Source of the DNA: Robertmurraya sp047302285
GTDB taxonomy: Bacteria; Bacillota; Bacilli; Bacillales; Cytobacillaceae
Assembly: GCF_047302285.1 (NCBI RefSeq)
Contig: NZ_CP154845.1
Span: 1,488,001-1,552,000, forward strand
Direction: 5' to 3'
DNA: 64,000 bases
The position numbers were made by a program, and so were the translations under genes. Positions 26,415 to 34,570 of the stretch are shown here, piece after piece. The notes under the pieces were generated by a model. That model was given only the letters and a program-made list of their open reading frames with translations, made no database searches and was not told the DNA's origin. The first letter of the stretch is position 1. The number at the start of each line of letters is the position of its first letter.

Positions 26415-26445
26415 TGTACAAACTAGATAAAGGGATTGGTGGGTC

Positions 26446-27216
26446 ATGTCTAGAGCGGATGATATAAGAAGAAGGATGGCAAAACGGAAACGTGAAAGGG
26501 AGAGATTGACGAAAAATGTGAACGATCGCTTTCTCGTTGTAGAAGAGGAAGAAAAGTATGGCTTTGAAAAGTTTCCCTCCTATGAAACTGATCCAGGAGA
26601 AGGTGGTCATCCACTTTTTAATAAAGAGTTTTTTCTCTTTAAAATATTGGCCTCTGCATGCCTTGTGCTCATTGTGGCCATTATTTTCCGCAATGGGGGA
26701 GAGTCCGTACAGCCAGTAAAGAACTTTGTCACGAAATCGATGGAGCATGACTTTCAATTTGCGGCAGTTGCTGATTGGTATGAGAATAAATTTGGCAAAC
26801 CGTTAGCCCTGTTACCATTTGACCAAAACGAGGATGAACCAGAAACAGAAGATACCCAAGAATATGCCCTGCCAGCTGCAGCACGGATATTAGAGGAATT
26901 TGCAGAGGATGGACAGAAGGTCTCCATTGAAACGGAAAAAGGGGCAGCCGTAACAGCGATGAGCGAGGGTAGAGTTAGCTATGTTGGTGATGAGGAGGGC
27001 TTCGGCAAGACCGTCATCATTCAACATGCAGATAAAAGTGAAACCTGGTACGGAAATTTAGAATCCGTTGATGTCACGTTATATGAATTTGTTAATAAAG
27101 GAAACAGTGTTGGTACAGCAGCCAATGCTGGTGATGGAACGAAAGGAATGTTTTACTTTGCTATTAAAAAAGGGGATGACTTTATTGACCCCATACAGGT
27201 GATACAATTTGACTAA
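26446..27216 (+). CDS. spoIVFA: Stage IV sporulation protein SpoIVFA
   Basis: 256 residues. A basic N-terminus (MSRADDIRRRMAKRKRERER) is followed by one membrane helix (about 66-85) and a degenerate M23/LysM-peptidase-like domain (about 165-250, with GRVSYVGDEEGFGKTVIIQH and ETWYGNLESVDV). The zinc ligands of active M23 enzymes are not evident, consistent with a regulatory role. SpoIVFA anchors and inhibits the sigma-K protease SpoIVFB in the outer forespore membrane, together with BofA, and is cut by the forespore signal protease SpoIVB. The next gene overlaps it by 8 bases. Confidence 0.88.
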   Translation: MSRADDIRRRMAKRKRERERLTKNVNDRFLVVEEEEKYGFEKFPSYETDPGEGGHPLFNKEFFLFKILASACLVLIVAIIFRNGGESVQPVKNFVTKSMEHDFQFAAVADWYENKFGKPLALLPFDQNEDEPETEDTQEYALPAAARILEEFAEDGQKVSIETEKGAAVTAMSEGRVSYVGDEEGFGKTVIIQHADKSETWYGNLESVDVTLYEFVNKGNSVGTAANAGDGTKGMFYFAIKKGDDFIDPIQVIQFD

Positions 27217-28075
27217 CTTTCTTTCCCTTTTTCAAAAAATATATATTCACCCATTGTTATGGGTTGTTGTAGCAATAGCGGTTGTAACGGCGCATTTTAT
27301 TGAATTATCTCTCTTACTCTTGATTATTTTCATCCATGAGTTAGGACATGCGGCTGCCGCTTCTTTTTTTTCGTGGAGAGTGAAGAAAATTTCCATTCTT
27401 CCGTTTGGAGGAGTGGCGGAGATGGACGAACACGGCAATCGTCCTCTAAAAGAAGAGGCGATCGTGACCTTGGCTGGTCCGATTCAGCATCTTTGGTTAA
27501 TGGCTGCCGCCTTTATCTTATATGAACTCGGATTAATACAAGAGTTTATTTTTACGAATTTCATCCAATTTAATCTCATGATTTTAATTTTTAATTTACT
27601 CCCTATTTGGCCATTGGATGGGGGGAAATTTATTTTTTTATGGCTATCATTAAAAGATTCCTTCCCAAAGGCATTTAAACAAACATTGATCATTTCGGTA
27701 TTAGCTGTGGCGCTGTTTTCTATCTTGATGTTAATGATTGAACCCATTAACTTAAATGTGTGGATTGTCATTTCCTTTATTATTTTCACTTTACGTTTTG
27801 AATGGAAGCAAAGTCGTTACGTCTTTATTCGATTTTTAATGGAAAGGTATTATGGGAAGAAAAATGAGTTTCGTAAGTTAAAACCGATTGTGGTGGAGCC
27901 AGATGAACTCGTGATTCATGTGCTAGAACGGTTTCAACGGGGTTATAAGCACCCAATCATTATTGAAAAGAACGGAAAGGAAACAGGTTCCTTGGATGAA
28001 AATGAACTTTTGCATGCTTATTTTGCTGAGAAACAAATTACCGCTAAGATAGGAGACTTGCTGTATCCGTATTAA
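27209..28075 (+). CDS. spoIVFB: Intramembrane metalloprotease SpoIVFB (pro-sigma-K processing)
   Basis: 288 residues. TTG start at 27209 with AGGTG 7 bases upstream, overlapping the end of spoIVFA. Site-2-protease motifs are intact: HELGHAAAA near residue 44 supplies zinc ligands and Glu, and NLLPIWPLDGGK near 129-140 supplies the Asp. Several membrane helices are followed by a cytoplasmic C-terminal CBS-like part (about 225-288) that senses ATP in B. subtilis. It releases active sigma-K in the mother cell. Confidence 0.95.
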   Translation: MTNFLSLFQKIYIHPLLWVVVAIAVVTAHFIELSLLLLIIFIHELGHAAAASFFSWRVKKISILPFGGVAEMDEHGNRPLKEEAIVTLAGPIQHLWLMAAAFILYELGLIQEFIFTNFIQFNLMILIFNLLPIWPLDGGKFIFLWLSLKDSFPKAFKQTLIISVLAVALFSILMLMIEPINLNVWIVISFIIFTLRFEWKQSRYVFIRFLMERYYGKKNEFRKLKPIVVEPDELVIHVLERFQRGYKHPIIIEKNGKETGSLDENELLHAYFAEKQITAKIGDLLYPY

Positions 28076-28121
28076 ATTTGAGAAAATAGAAGAACTATGA
28101 AGTAGGTAAGGAGTTTTATTG

Positions 28122-29570
28122 GTGAATGTTGTTGTTATAAATGGAATTGGAAGAGAAAAAAGATATGCATTAATCAAAAAACAAAAGGTCGCAAAGCTTG
28201 TCATTGAACAACCTCAGCAGCAGTCGATCGTCGGCTCGATTTATTTAGGAATAGTGGAAAAAGTTTTGCCGGGGATGAATGCTGCTTTTATCAATATTGG
28301 TCTTGACAAAAATGGCTTTTTACACCGGGATAAACTCCCGGCTTTTTTCGTGTCGAAAGAAGATAAAGGGATCGCCAACTATCTTCATCAAGGAGAAAAA
28401 ATCCTTGTTCAAGTAGAAAAAGATGCGACCGGCGATAAGGGACCGAGAGTGACAGGAATGATTGAGTTCGGTGGAGATATGACGGTCTATACACCACAAG
28501 GGAAATTTGTGGCCGTATCGAAGAAAATCGAGGACGAATCCGTTAGGGAAGAATGGCGTCAAATTGGTCATGAGTTCAAGCGGGAGGAAGAAGGAATCTT
28601 ATTTCGCACCGCTTGTATTGAACGTTCCAAGGAAGCTGTCCTAACTGAGTTAGAGCACTTAAGGATGAAATATGAAACAATGGTTCAAACAATAAAATCG
28701 ATGAAGAAACCTGGCCTAGTGATGGCGCGCGATTTCTTTCTAGAAGAGGTAAAAGGTGTTATTTCGACTCTTGATTCTGGGCAAGTGGTCGTTGATACGT
28801 TAAAGATGAAAAAGGAGTTGGAAGCAGTTTGTCACCATGTTGAACTGATTTATCAACAACAGAGCGATGATATTTTTTCTCTCTATCGTTTAGAGCATGA
28901 GATTGAGAACGCCTTGAAAAAAGTTGTTTGGTTAGAGAACGGTGCCTATTTGGTCTTTGATGAGACGGAGGCCTTAACCGTAATTGACGTGAATACAGGG
29001 CAGTTTTCTGGAAAGCATCATCTCCAAGATACAGTGACGAAGACGAATCTTATAGCTGCAGAGGAGATTGCTCGGCAAATCCGTCTTCGTCATTTAGGAG
29101 GGATGATTCTCATTGATTTCATCGACATGAAAGAGCAAAAGGCACGAGATCAAGTGAGAAGGAAATTAGAAGTGGCTCTTCAAGAAGATGACAGAAGAAC
29201 GAGGATGATTGGCTTCACCCCACTAGGAATTCTGCAGATGACGAGGATGAAAACACGAGTTTCCATTAGAGAGACGTTGACAACGACCTGCCAAGTCTGC
29301 GATGGAAGTGGGAAGGTCTTAAGTGCAGAAACGATCGCCTTTCGATTAGAACGAGAGCTATTGGAGTTAAGAGGCAAGGATATAGAAGCGGTTTTAATAG
29401 CAGCTACTGCGGATGTCAGGGACATTTTTACTGGAGAAAATGGAAGTCACCAAAAGCTTATAGAAGAAATTTGTGGGATTGAGCTTTATTTTTCTATCGA
29501 AGAAGGAGCGAAGCCTTTTTATCGAATAAAACAGATGGGTGAGAAAAGAGATATCGAGAAGAAGAGCTGA
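28122..29570 (+). CDS. rng: Ribonuclease E/G family protein
   Basis: 482 residues from the GTG at 28122, 8 bases after AAGGAG; a TTG at 28119 is in frame but too close. It has an S1 RNA-binding segment (about 35-130, SIVGSIYLGIVEKVLPGMNA and FINIGLDKNGFLH), the RNase E/G catalytic region with LTVIDVNTGQFSG and GGMILIDFIDM carrying the two metal-binding aspartates (near 284 and 327), and the zinc-link CQVC. It cleaves single-stranded AU-rich RNA. B. subtilis lacks this enzyme, whereas several other Bacillaceae carry it at exactly this place between spoIVFB and rplU. Confidence 0.93.
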   Translation: MNVVVINGIGREKRYALIKKQKVAKLVIEQPQQQSIVGSIYLGIVEKVLPGMNAAFINIGLDKNGFLHRDKLPAFFVSKEDKGIANYLHQGEKILVQVEKDATGDKGPRVTGMIEFGGDMTVYTPQGKFVAVSKKIEDESVREEWRQIGHEFKREEEGILFRTACIERSKEAVLTELEHLRMKYETMVQTIKSMKKPGLVMARDFFLEEVKGVISTLDSGQVVVDTLKMKKELEAVCHHVELIYQQQSDDIFSLYRLEHEIENALKKVVWLENGAYLVFDETEALTVIDVNTGQFSGKHHLQDTVTKTNLIAAEEIARQIRLRHLGGMILIDFIDMKEQKARDQVRRKLEVALQEDDRRTRMIGFTPLGILQMTRMKTRVSIRETLTTTCQVCDGSGKVLSAETIAFRLERELLELRGKDIEAVLIAATADVRDIFTGENGSHQKLIEEICGIELYFSIEEGAKPFYRIKQMGEKRDIEKKS

Positions 29571-29588
29571 GTGCTACGCAATTTCGTA

Positions 29589-29616
29589 TTGACACTAATA
29601 GTCGGACTATGATAAT
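29589..29616 (+). promoter_or_regulatory. Sigma-A promoter of rplU-prp-rpmA
   Basis: TTGACA (29589-29594) with a 16-base spacer to GATAAT (29611-29616), just downstream of the rng stop. Confidence 0.75.
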
Positions 29617-29623
29617 ATTTTCA

Positions 29624-29730
29624 TGTTATGTTTGTAGCGCACCGTGCTACAACCGCACAGATCAGGTCTTGAAATTTCCCTTGGGAAATACCTGTGATGG
29701 CGAGTCTGAGTCTAAGAGGAGGTGCAGTTC
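29624..29730 (+). ncRNA. L21 leader RNA upstream of rplU
   Basis: The 5' leader holds a stem TTGTAGCGC/GTGCTACAA (29632-29652) and a second stem ATTTCCC/GGGAAAT (29674-29689) enclosed by CAGGT/ACCTG, ending at the ribosome site GAGGAGGTG. Position, size and hairpin set fit the Firmicutes L21 leader, which is thought to give autoregulation by ribosomal protein L21. Confidence 0.75.
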
Positions 29731-30039
29731 ATGTACGCAATTATCGAAACTGGTGGTAAGCAAATCAAAGTAGAAGAAGGTCAAGCTATCTACATTGAAA
29801 AGCTAAACGCTGAAGCAGGCGAAACAGTTACATTTGATAAGGTTTTATTCGTTGGTGGTGACAACGTTAAAGTTGGTAGCCCTGTTGTAGAAGGAGCTTC
29901 TGTAACAGCTAAAGTTGAAAAACAAGGTCGCGCTAAGAAGATCATTGTTTTCAAATACAAAGCGAAGAAAAACTATCACAAGAAGCAAGGTCATCGTCAG
30001 CCATACACAAAAGTTGTGATTGAAAAAATCAACGCGTAA
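29731..30039 (+). CDS. rplU: 50S ribosomal protein L21
   Basis: 102 residues from the ATG at 29731 (MYAIIETGGKQIKVEEG); a GTG at 29722 in frame lies inside the ribosome site and is rejected. It carries the typical L21 sequence with the basic C-terminal KKNYHKKQGHRQPYTKVVI that contacts 23S rRNA. It leads the conserved rplU-prp-rpmA operon and is preceded by the L21 leader. Confidence 0.98.
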   Translation: MYAIIETGGKQIKVEEGQAIYIEKLNAEAGETVTFDKVLFVGGDNVKVGSPVVEGASVTAKVEKQGRAKKIIVFKYKAKKNYHKKQGHRQPYTKVVIEKINA

Positions 30040-30047
30040 GGCGGTTT

Positions 30048-30383
30048 ATGATGATTCAAACAACGATTTATCGTACTGAATCTGGACGAGTACAATCGTT
30101 TACTATTAGTGGTCATGCCCTCTTTGCCAACAATGGAAATGATATTGTTTGTGCAGGAGCTTCTGCAGTAACCTTCGGTGCGGTTAATTCGATTATCGCA
30201 TTAACCGGAGTAGAACCAGAAATTGAGCAAGGAGAGTCAGGATTTCTCCGCTGCGTTATTCCGGATAATCTCCCAGAAGACGTTCAAGAGAAGATTCAGC
30301 TATTGCTTGAAGGGATGATCGTGAGCTTACAGACGATTGAAAGAGATTATGGAAAATATATAAAAATAACCTTCAAAAAGTAG
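30048..30383 (+). CDS. prp: Ribosomal-processing cysteine protease Prp
   Basis: 111 residues. The catalytic pair is visible as His23 in SGHALFANNGND and Cys35 in DIVCAGASAV, as in staphylococcal Prp and B. subtilis YsxB. It removes the N-terminal extension of ribosomal protein L27, a step required for ribosome assembly in Firmicutes. It sits between rplU and rpmA, and the L27 encoded next retains the cleavable extension, so enzyme and substrate agree. Confidence 0.93.
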   Translation: MMIQTTIYRTESGRVQSFTISGHALFANNGNDIVCAGASAVTFGAVNSIIALTGVEPEIEQGESGFLRCVIPDNLPEDVQEKIQLLLEGMIVSLQTIERDYGKYIKITFKK

Positions 30384-30396
30384 GAGGTGGAACAAA

Positions 30397-30687
30397 ATGT
30401 TAAGATTAGATCTTCAGTTTTTCGCTTCTAAAAAGGGAGTAGGTTCTACAAAGAACGGTCGTGACTCAATCTCAAAGCGCCTTGGTGCTAAGCGTGCAGA
30501 TGGTCAGTTCGTAACTGGTGGTTCAATCCTTTATCGTCAACGTGGAACAAAGATTTATCCAGGTGTAAACGTTGGTAAAGGTGGAGACGACACTCTATTC
30601 GCGAAAGTGGATGGCGTTGTTAAGTTCGAACGCGTAGGACGTGACCGCAAGCAAGTGAGCGTGTACCCAGTAGCTCAAGAAGCTTAA
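30397..30687 (+). CDS. rpmA: 50S ribosomal protein L27 (with Prp-cleaved leader)
   Basis: 96 residues. The N-terminal MLRLDLQFF is the extension cut by Prp before ASKKGVGSTKNGRDS, the segment that reaches the peptidyl transferase centre. The rest (GGSILYRQRGTKIYPG, GGDDTLFAKVDG) is a standard L27 core. The start follows AGGAGGTGG. Confidence 0.98.
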   Translation: MLRLDLQFFASKKGVGSTKNGRDSISKRLGAKRADGQFVTGGSILYRQRGTKIYPGVNVGKGGDDTLFAKVDGVVKFERVGRDRKQVSVYPVAQEA

Positions 30688-30694
30688 TTCTTTT

Positions 30695-30730
30695 AAAAAA
30701 ACTCTAACCGTTTTTGGTTAGAGTTTTTTT
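30695..30730 (+). terminator. Rho-independent terminator after rpmA
   Basis: A long stem AAAAAAACTCTAACC with GGTTAGAGTTTTTTT around a GTTTTT loop. Symmetric A and T runs make it potentially bidirectional. Confidence 0.92.
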
Positions 30731-30770
30731 GAGTTTTAGGGAGATTTGCGTTGGGTGTGAAATTCAGTTA

Positions 30771-30870
30771 GACCGATATATCTGCGTAAAGACCGATAAG
30801 TTTGGATTTAGACCGATATATTCGTACGAAGACCGATATAATCGATTTAAGACCGATAAATCCAATTTTC
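30771..30870. repeat. Five-unit array with exact 20-bp period
   Basis: The core GACCGATA followed by T/A-A/G recurs at 30771, 30791, 30811, 30831 and 30851, each 20 bases apart. The ten bases between cores vary (one spacer, TTCGTACGAA, is itself palindromic). It lies between the rpmA terminator and spo0B, about 35 bases upstream of a possible spo0B promoter. Confidence 0.95.
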
Positions 30871-30903
30871 ACCTAGAAATTTAACCCCATAAACTGCTTA
30901 TTT

Positions 30904-30912
30904 TGATATACT
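30904..30912 (+). promoter_or_regulatory. Possible extended -10 promoter of spo0B
   Basis: TGATATACT at 30904-30912 is an extended -10 without a good -35. It lies 42 bases before the spo0B start and downstream of the 20-bp array. Confidence 0.4.
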
Positions 30913-30954
30913 AGCAAGAAGAAGGTTTCAGTTCGTTCATTTAGGAGTGCTTAT

Positions 30955-31497
30955 ATGAAAAAAGAATGGGATACGATTGAGCTTTTGAGCCATGCGAGGC
31001 ATGATTGGCTAAATAAAATTCAATTAATTAAAGGAAATCTGTCTTTAAACAAAATAGACCGTGTCAAGGAAATCATAGATGAAATTGTCGTGGAAACGAG
31101 ACAAGAATCGATTCTATCCAACCTGAACATTCCTCAATTTGCAGCATTGCTTCTAACCTATAATTGGGAAAGTCATTCCATTCACCTTGAGTATGAGATT
31201 ATCAACGAAACAAATATATCAACACGTCATTTCGTGAAGGATGACGAACTAACAAAATGGACAAACACATTTTTAGAGGAATTAAATAAAGCAATTAAAG
31301 CCTTTCATGAAAATCATTTATCGGTGACGATCCAAAGGCAAGAATATGGGGTCGGTTTCTTTTTCGATTTTCGAGGAATAATAACAGATATTGAGCATAT
31401 CAGGGGCTTTCTTCAAGAACCATCAATGTTTTCAAAAAAAGTGCAAGAGCTTTCAGAACAAGAGCTATCCATTGAAGTATTTATGCCCTATCAATGA
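30955..31497 (+). CDS. spo0B: Sporulation phosphotransferase Spo0B
   Basis: 180 residues. The phospho-accepting His16 sits in SHARHDWLNKIQLIKGNLSL, the helical hairpin shared with sensor kinases. The C-terminal part resembles a degenerate ATPase domain. Spo0B relays phosphate from Spo0F to Spo0A in the sporulation phosphorelay. The protein is a little shorter at the N-terminus than the B. subtilis one. It is followed by obg, as in B. subtilis; the ATG is 7 bases from AGGAG. Confidence 0.92.
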   Translation: MKKEWDTIELLSHARHDWLNKIQLIKGNLSLNKIDRVKEIIDEIVVETRQESILSNLNIPQFAALLLTYNWESHSIHLEYEIINETNISTRHFVKDDELTKWTNTFLEELNKAIKAFHENHLSVTIQRQEYGVGFFFDFRGIITDIEHIRGFLQEPSMFSKKVQELSEQELSIEVFMPYQ

Positions 31498-31604
31498 GAT
31501 ATTAATGAGTAAAGATGCGTTAGGATGCAGGAAAAGCATTTGATAAAATGCTTTAAGAAGTTATTTTACATAATGACACATCTACTGCAGACGGGAGGAC
31601 AAAA

Positions 31605-32894
31605 ATGTTTGTAGATCAAGTTAAGATATATGTAAAAGGCGGAGACGGTGGTAATGGAATGGTTGCCTTTCGCCGTGAGAAATACGTTCCAAAGGGCGGC
31701 CCAGCTGGTGGAGACGGAGGCAGGGGTGCTGACGTTATTTTTGAGGTAGAGGAAGGTCTTAGAACACTGATGGACTTTCGCTATAAGCGCCATTTTAAGG
31801 CACCTCGTGGTGAGCATGGGATGTCGAAAAATCAGCATGGTCGAAATGCGAAAGATATGATTGTCAAAGTCCCACCAGGTACAGTTGTCACTGATGCCGA
31901 GACGAAAGAAGTAATTGCTGATTTGATTGAACATGGTCAAAGAGCGGTTATTGCTCGTGGTGGCCGAGGTGGACGCGGGAACTCAAGATTTGCTACTCCA
32001 GCTAACCCTGCTCCAGAGTTATCAGAGCATGGGGAACCGGGTATCGAAAAAGAAGTTATGCTTGAATTGAAAGTTCTAGCTGATGTAGGTCTTGTAGGAT
32101 TTCCGAGTGTCGGAAAATCAACATTACTTTCGGTTGTATCAGCAGCAAAGCCGAAAATTGCCGATTATCATTTTACAACGATTGCGCCAAATCTCGGCAT
32201 GGTTGAAACAGAAGATAGTAGAAGCTTCGTCATGGCAGACCTTCCTGGTTTAATTGAAGGAGCTCATGCTGGGGTAGGCTTAGGGCATCAATTTTTACGT
32301 CATATCGAAAGAACAAGAGTCATTGTTCATGTCATTGATATGGCGTCAACAGAAGGAAGAGACCCTTACGAGGATTACACAACAATTAATAATGAATTAA
32401 AAGAGTATAATTTAAGGCTGACCGAGAGACCACAAATTATTGTCGCCAATAAAATGGACATGCCAGAAGCGGAAGAAAATCTTGAAACGTTTAAGAGTCA
32501 ACTGAAAGAGGATTATCCGATTTTTCCAATCTCAGCTATTACAAGACAAGGCTTAAGAGATCTCTTATTTGCGATCGCTGATAAAGTCGAGGAAACACCA
32601 GAATTTCCGCTTGTTCATGAAGAGGAAACAACGGATGTTAACCGCGTTCTTTATAAACATGAAGCGGACCAGAAGGAATTTGTCATTACGAGAGATCCAG
32701 ACGGCAGCTTTGTTGTTTCCGGAGATGCTGTCGAGAGATTGTTTAAGATGACAAACTTTGCTCACGATGAATCGGTTCGTCGTTTTGCGAGACAGCTTAG
32801 AGGAATGGGTATCGATGACGCGCTAAGAGAAAGAGGGATTCAGAGCGGAGATACGGTTAAACTGATGGATTATGAATTTGAATTTCTTGATTAA
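31605..32894 (+). CDS. obgE: Obg family GTPase
   Basis: 429 residues. The glycine-rich Obg fold (about 1-158, YVKGGDGGNGMVAFRREKYV) is followed by the GTPase domain with G1 GFPSVGKSTLL near 165, G3 DLPGLIEG near 212, and NKMD near 284. The C-terminal OCT domain spans about 345-425. It is essential for ribosome maturation and connects to the general stress response and Spo0A activation in B. subtilis. Confidence 0.97.
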   Translation: MFVDQVKIYVKGGDGGNGMVAFRREKYVPKGGPAGGDGGRGADVIFEVEEGLRTLMDFRYKRHFKAPRGEHGMSKNQHGRNAKDMIVKVPPGTVVTDAETKEVIADLIEHGQRAVIARGGRGGRGNSRFATPANPAPELSEHGEPGIEKEVMLELKVLADVGLVGFPSVGKSTLLSVVSAAKPKIADYHFTTIAPNLGMVETEDSRSFVMADLPGLIEGAHAGVGLGHQFLRHIERTRVIVHVIDMASTEGRDPYEDYTTINNELKEYNLRLTERPQIIVANKMDMPEAEENLETFKSQLKEDYPIFPISAITRQGLRDLLFAIADKVEETPEFPLVHEEETTDVNRVLYKHEADQKEFVITRDPDGSFVVSGDAVERLFKMTNFAHDESVRRFARQLRGMGIDDALRERGIQSGDTVKLMDYEFEFLD

Positions 32895-32928
32895 TTTTCT
32901 CGAGGAGGAGACGTCAAATAGAATTTTT

Positions 32929-32956
32929 TTGGCGTTTACCCTTTTCACTGTATAAT
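32929..32956 (+). promoter_or_regulatory. Sigma-A promoter of pheB-pheA
   Basis: TTGGCG, a 16-base spacer, and a perfect TATAAT (32951-32956). The start point would fall just before the dispersed repeat, placing the repeat in the mRNA leader. Confidence 0.65.
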
Positions 32957-32974
32957 TAAGTACAGGTTTTAACT

Positions 32975-33130
32975 TTGAGAATTGTCTAGCTCCAGCGCCT
33001 ATCGCCTAATAAACTTCAGGTCCCCTCCCTACGGTAAGTCAATCTCGATTCGCTAACGCTCATCGGGTTTCCTTTATCTCAGTCGAGGCTCCTCCAGTTT
33101 GTACGGCGAAGAGCAAGGCGCTTGCGCATT
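32975..33130 (+). repeat. Dispersed 155-bp repeat, copy 2 (upstream of pheB)
   Basis: Same termini as copy 1 (TTGAGAATTGTCTAGCTCC ... AAGGCGCTTGCGC) and the same order of conserved blocks. The variable central arm differs in sequence: GAATTG/CAATTC in copy 1, CGAT...ATCG here. It ends 18 bases before the pheB start, so in both cases the element is oriented with the following gene and abuts its ribosome site. Confidence 0.88.
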
Positions 33131-33148
33131 TCTAATGGGGTGGGGGAA

Positions 33149-33604
33149 ATGAGTAAAGATAAATTTGATAGAAAATTTTTCTTAGTACGTGAAGATGTCT
33201 TGCCTGAGGCTATGAGAAAAACACTAGAGGCTAAGGAAATGATTGAGCGAAAAAAAGTGGAATCCGTATGGGATGCGGTTCAACAGGTTGATTTAAGTCG
33301 AAGTGCTTTTTATAAATATAGAGACACTGTTTTTCCATTTCATACAGTTGTGAAGGAAAAATTAATTACCTTATTCTTTCACTTAGAGGACCGTTCTGGT
33401 ACACTGTCACAGCTCTTGGGAGTGGTCGCCGCTTCAGGATGTAACGTTCTAACGATCCATCAAACGATTCCGCTTCAAGGGAGAGCCCAGGTAACTCTTT
33501 CCCTCAACATTACGGGAATGGGTATCGAAATCAATGAATTGTTGGCTAACTTAAAAAAGCTTGAATTTGTCGAAAATGTTGAAGTACTAGGGTCTGGGGC
33601 ATAG
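33149..33604 (+). CDS. pheB: ACT domain protein PheB
   Basis: 151 residues from the ATG at 33149; the frame is open into the dispersed repeat but that part is not conserved. A short N-terminal helical DNA-binding-like region (IERKKVESVWDAVQQVDLSR, SAFYKYRD) is followed by an ACT domain (about 72-148, FHLEDRSGTLSQLLGVVAAS). PheB accompanies prephenate dehydratase in Bacillaceae, and its role is presumed regulatory. A hairpin follows, and pheA comes 87 bases downstream. Confidence 0.88.
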   Translation: MSKDKFDRKFFLVREDVLPEAMRKTLEAKEMIERKKVESVWDAVQQVDLSRSAFYKYRDTVFPFHTVVKEKLITLFFHLEDRSGTLSQLLGVVAASGCNVLTIHQTIPLQGRAQVTLSLNITGMGIEINELLANLKKLEFVENVEVLGSGA

Positions 33605-33615
33605 CTTCAGCCCCA
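33595..33615 (+). promoter_or_regulatory. Hairpin at the pheB stop
   Basis: TGGGGC/GCCCCA stem with the pheB stop codon in its 9-base loop. No strong T-run follows; it may tune the pheB:pheA transcript ratio. Confidence 0.45.
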
Positions 33616-33691
33616 AGATTTTGCCTTGAATTATTTGAAATTTTAGACAAACAAGAGATATAGAGGAAGACTTCAGGGGAGGAATATCATA

Positions 33692-34558
33692 ATGAAAATT
33701 GCATTTTTAGGACCGAAAGCAACCTTTACAGACATCGCCGTACGTGAAATGTTTCCAGCTGATGAGGGAATCCCGTATATGACCATTCCTGATTGCTTGG
33801 ATGCCGTTATAAAGAATGAAGTGGATGCTTGTGTTGTTCCGTTAGAGAACGCATTAGAAGGCTCAGTCAATATTACTCTTGATTATTTAATCCATGAAAT
33901 GCCCCTTCCCATTCTTGCGGAATTAACAGCTCCTATCAGACAGCATTTAATGATTCATCCGCAAAACAAGGGAGATTGGAAAAAAATAGATGTCATCTAT
34001 AGTCATTCCCATGCGATTGCCCAATGCCATAAATTTCTTCATTTAAATTGCAACGGGGTCAGAAGAGTAAGTGTTACTTCGACAGCAGCAGCAGCCAAAC
34101 ATATTCTTGATCATCCTACAGAACAAGCTGCAGCCATTGCCAATGAATTAGCGGCAGAAGAATATGGGCTAGAAATTGTCGCACCTGACATTCATGACTT
34201 TGATTTCAATCATACACGCTTTATTGTATTAGCGAAGGAGCCGATTGAATTATCAGCTAGTCCATTAACGATGGCAGGGAATAAGACATCTTTAATGATC
34301 ACCCTTCCGGCAGATGATCGTTCTGGGGCTCTTCACCAAGTATTGTCTGCATTTGCATGGAGAAAGCTAAATCTTTCCAAAATCGAGTCTCGTCCAACGA
34401 AAACAGGGCTTGGCAATTATTTTTTCCTAATAGATGTTGAAATGAAAATGGATGATGTGTTAATTCCAGGTGCAATTGCAGAACTCGAAGCACTTGGGTG
34501 TTCTGTGAATGTTTTGGGGAGTTATCCGTATTTTCAAGTGCAAAAAAGGAGCCGTTAA
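33692..34558 (+). CDS. pheA: Prephenate dehydratase
   Basis: 288 residues. The catalytic PDT domain (about 1-180) begins KIAFLGPKATFTDIA and holds VTSTAAAAKHI and NHTRFIVL, including the catalytic Thr of the TRF motif. The C-terminal ACT domain (about 198-280, SGALHQVLSAFAWRKLNLSK and ESRPTK) gives phenylalanine feedback. It converts prephenate to phenylpyruvate. The stop codon lies in the loop of the shared terminator. Confidence 0.96.
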   Translation: MKIAFLGPKATFTDIAVREMFPADEGIPYMTIPDCLDAVIKNEVDACVVPLENALEGSVNITLDYLIHEMPLPILAELTAPIRQHLMIHPQNKGDWKKIDVIYSHSHAIAQCHKFLHLNCNGVRRVSVTSTAAAAKHILDHPTEQAAAIANELAAEEYGLEIVAPDIHDFDFNHTRFIVLAKEPIELSASPLTMAGNKTSLMITLPADDRSGALHQVLSAFAWRKLNLSKIESRPTKTGLGNYFFLIDVEMKMDDVLIPGAIAELEALGCSVNVLGSYPYFQVQKRSR

Positions 34559-34570
34559 GCTCCTTTTTTT
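34542..34570. terminator. Bidirectional terminator between pheA and niaR
   Basis: AAAAAAGGAGC with GCTCCTTTTTTT around a CGTTAA loop. The pheA stop is in the loop and the niaR stop codon overlaps the right edge. Confidence 0.92.

Noticed and set aside
30771..30870. CRISPR-like array
   Set aside because: Repeat cores are only 8-10 bp with 10-bp spacers, far below CRISPR dimensions, and no cas genes are in the window.
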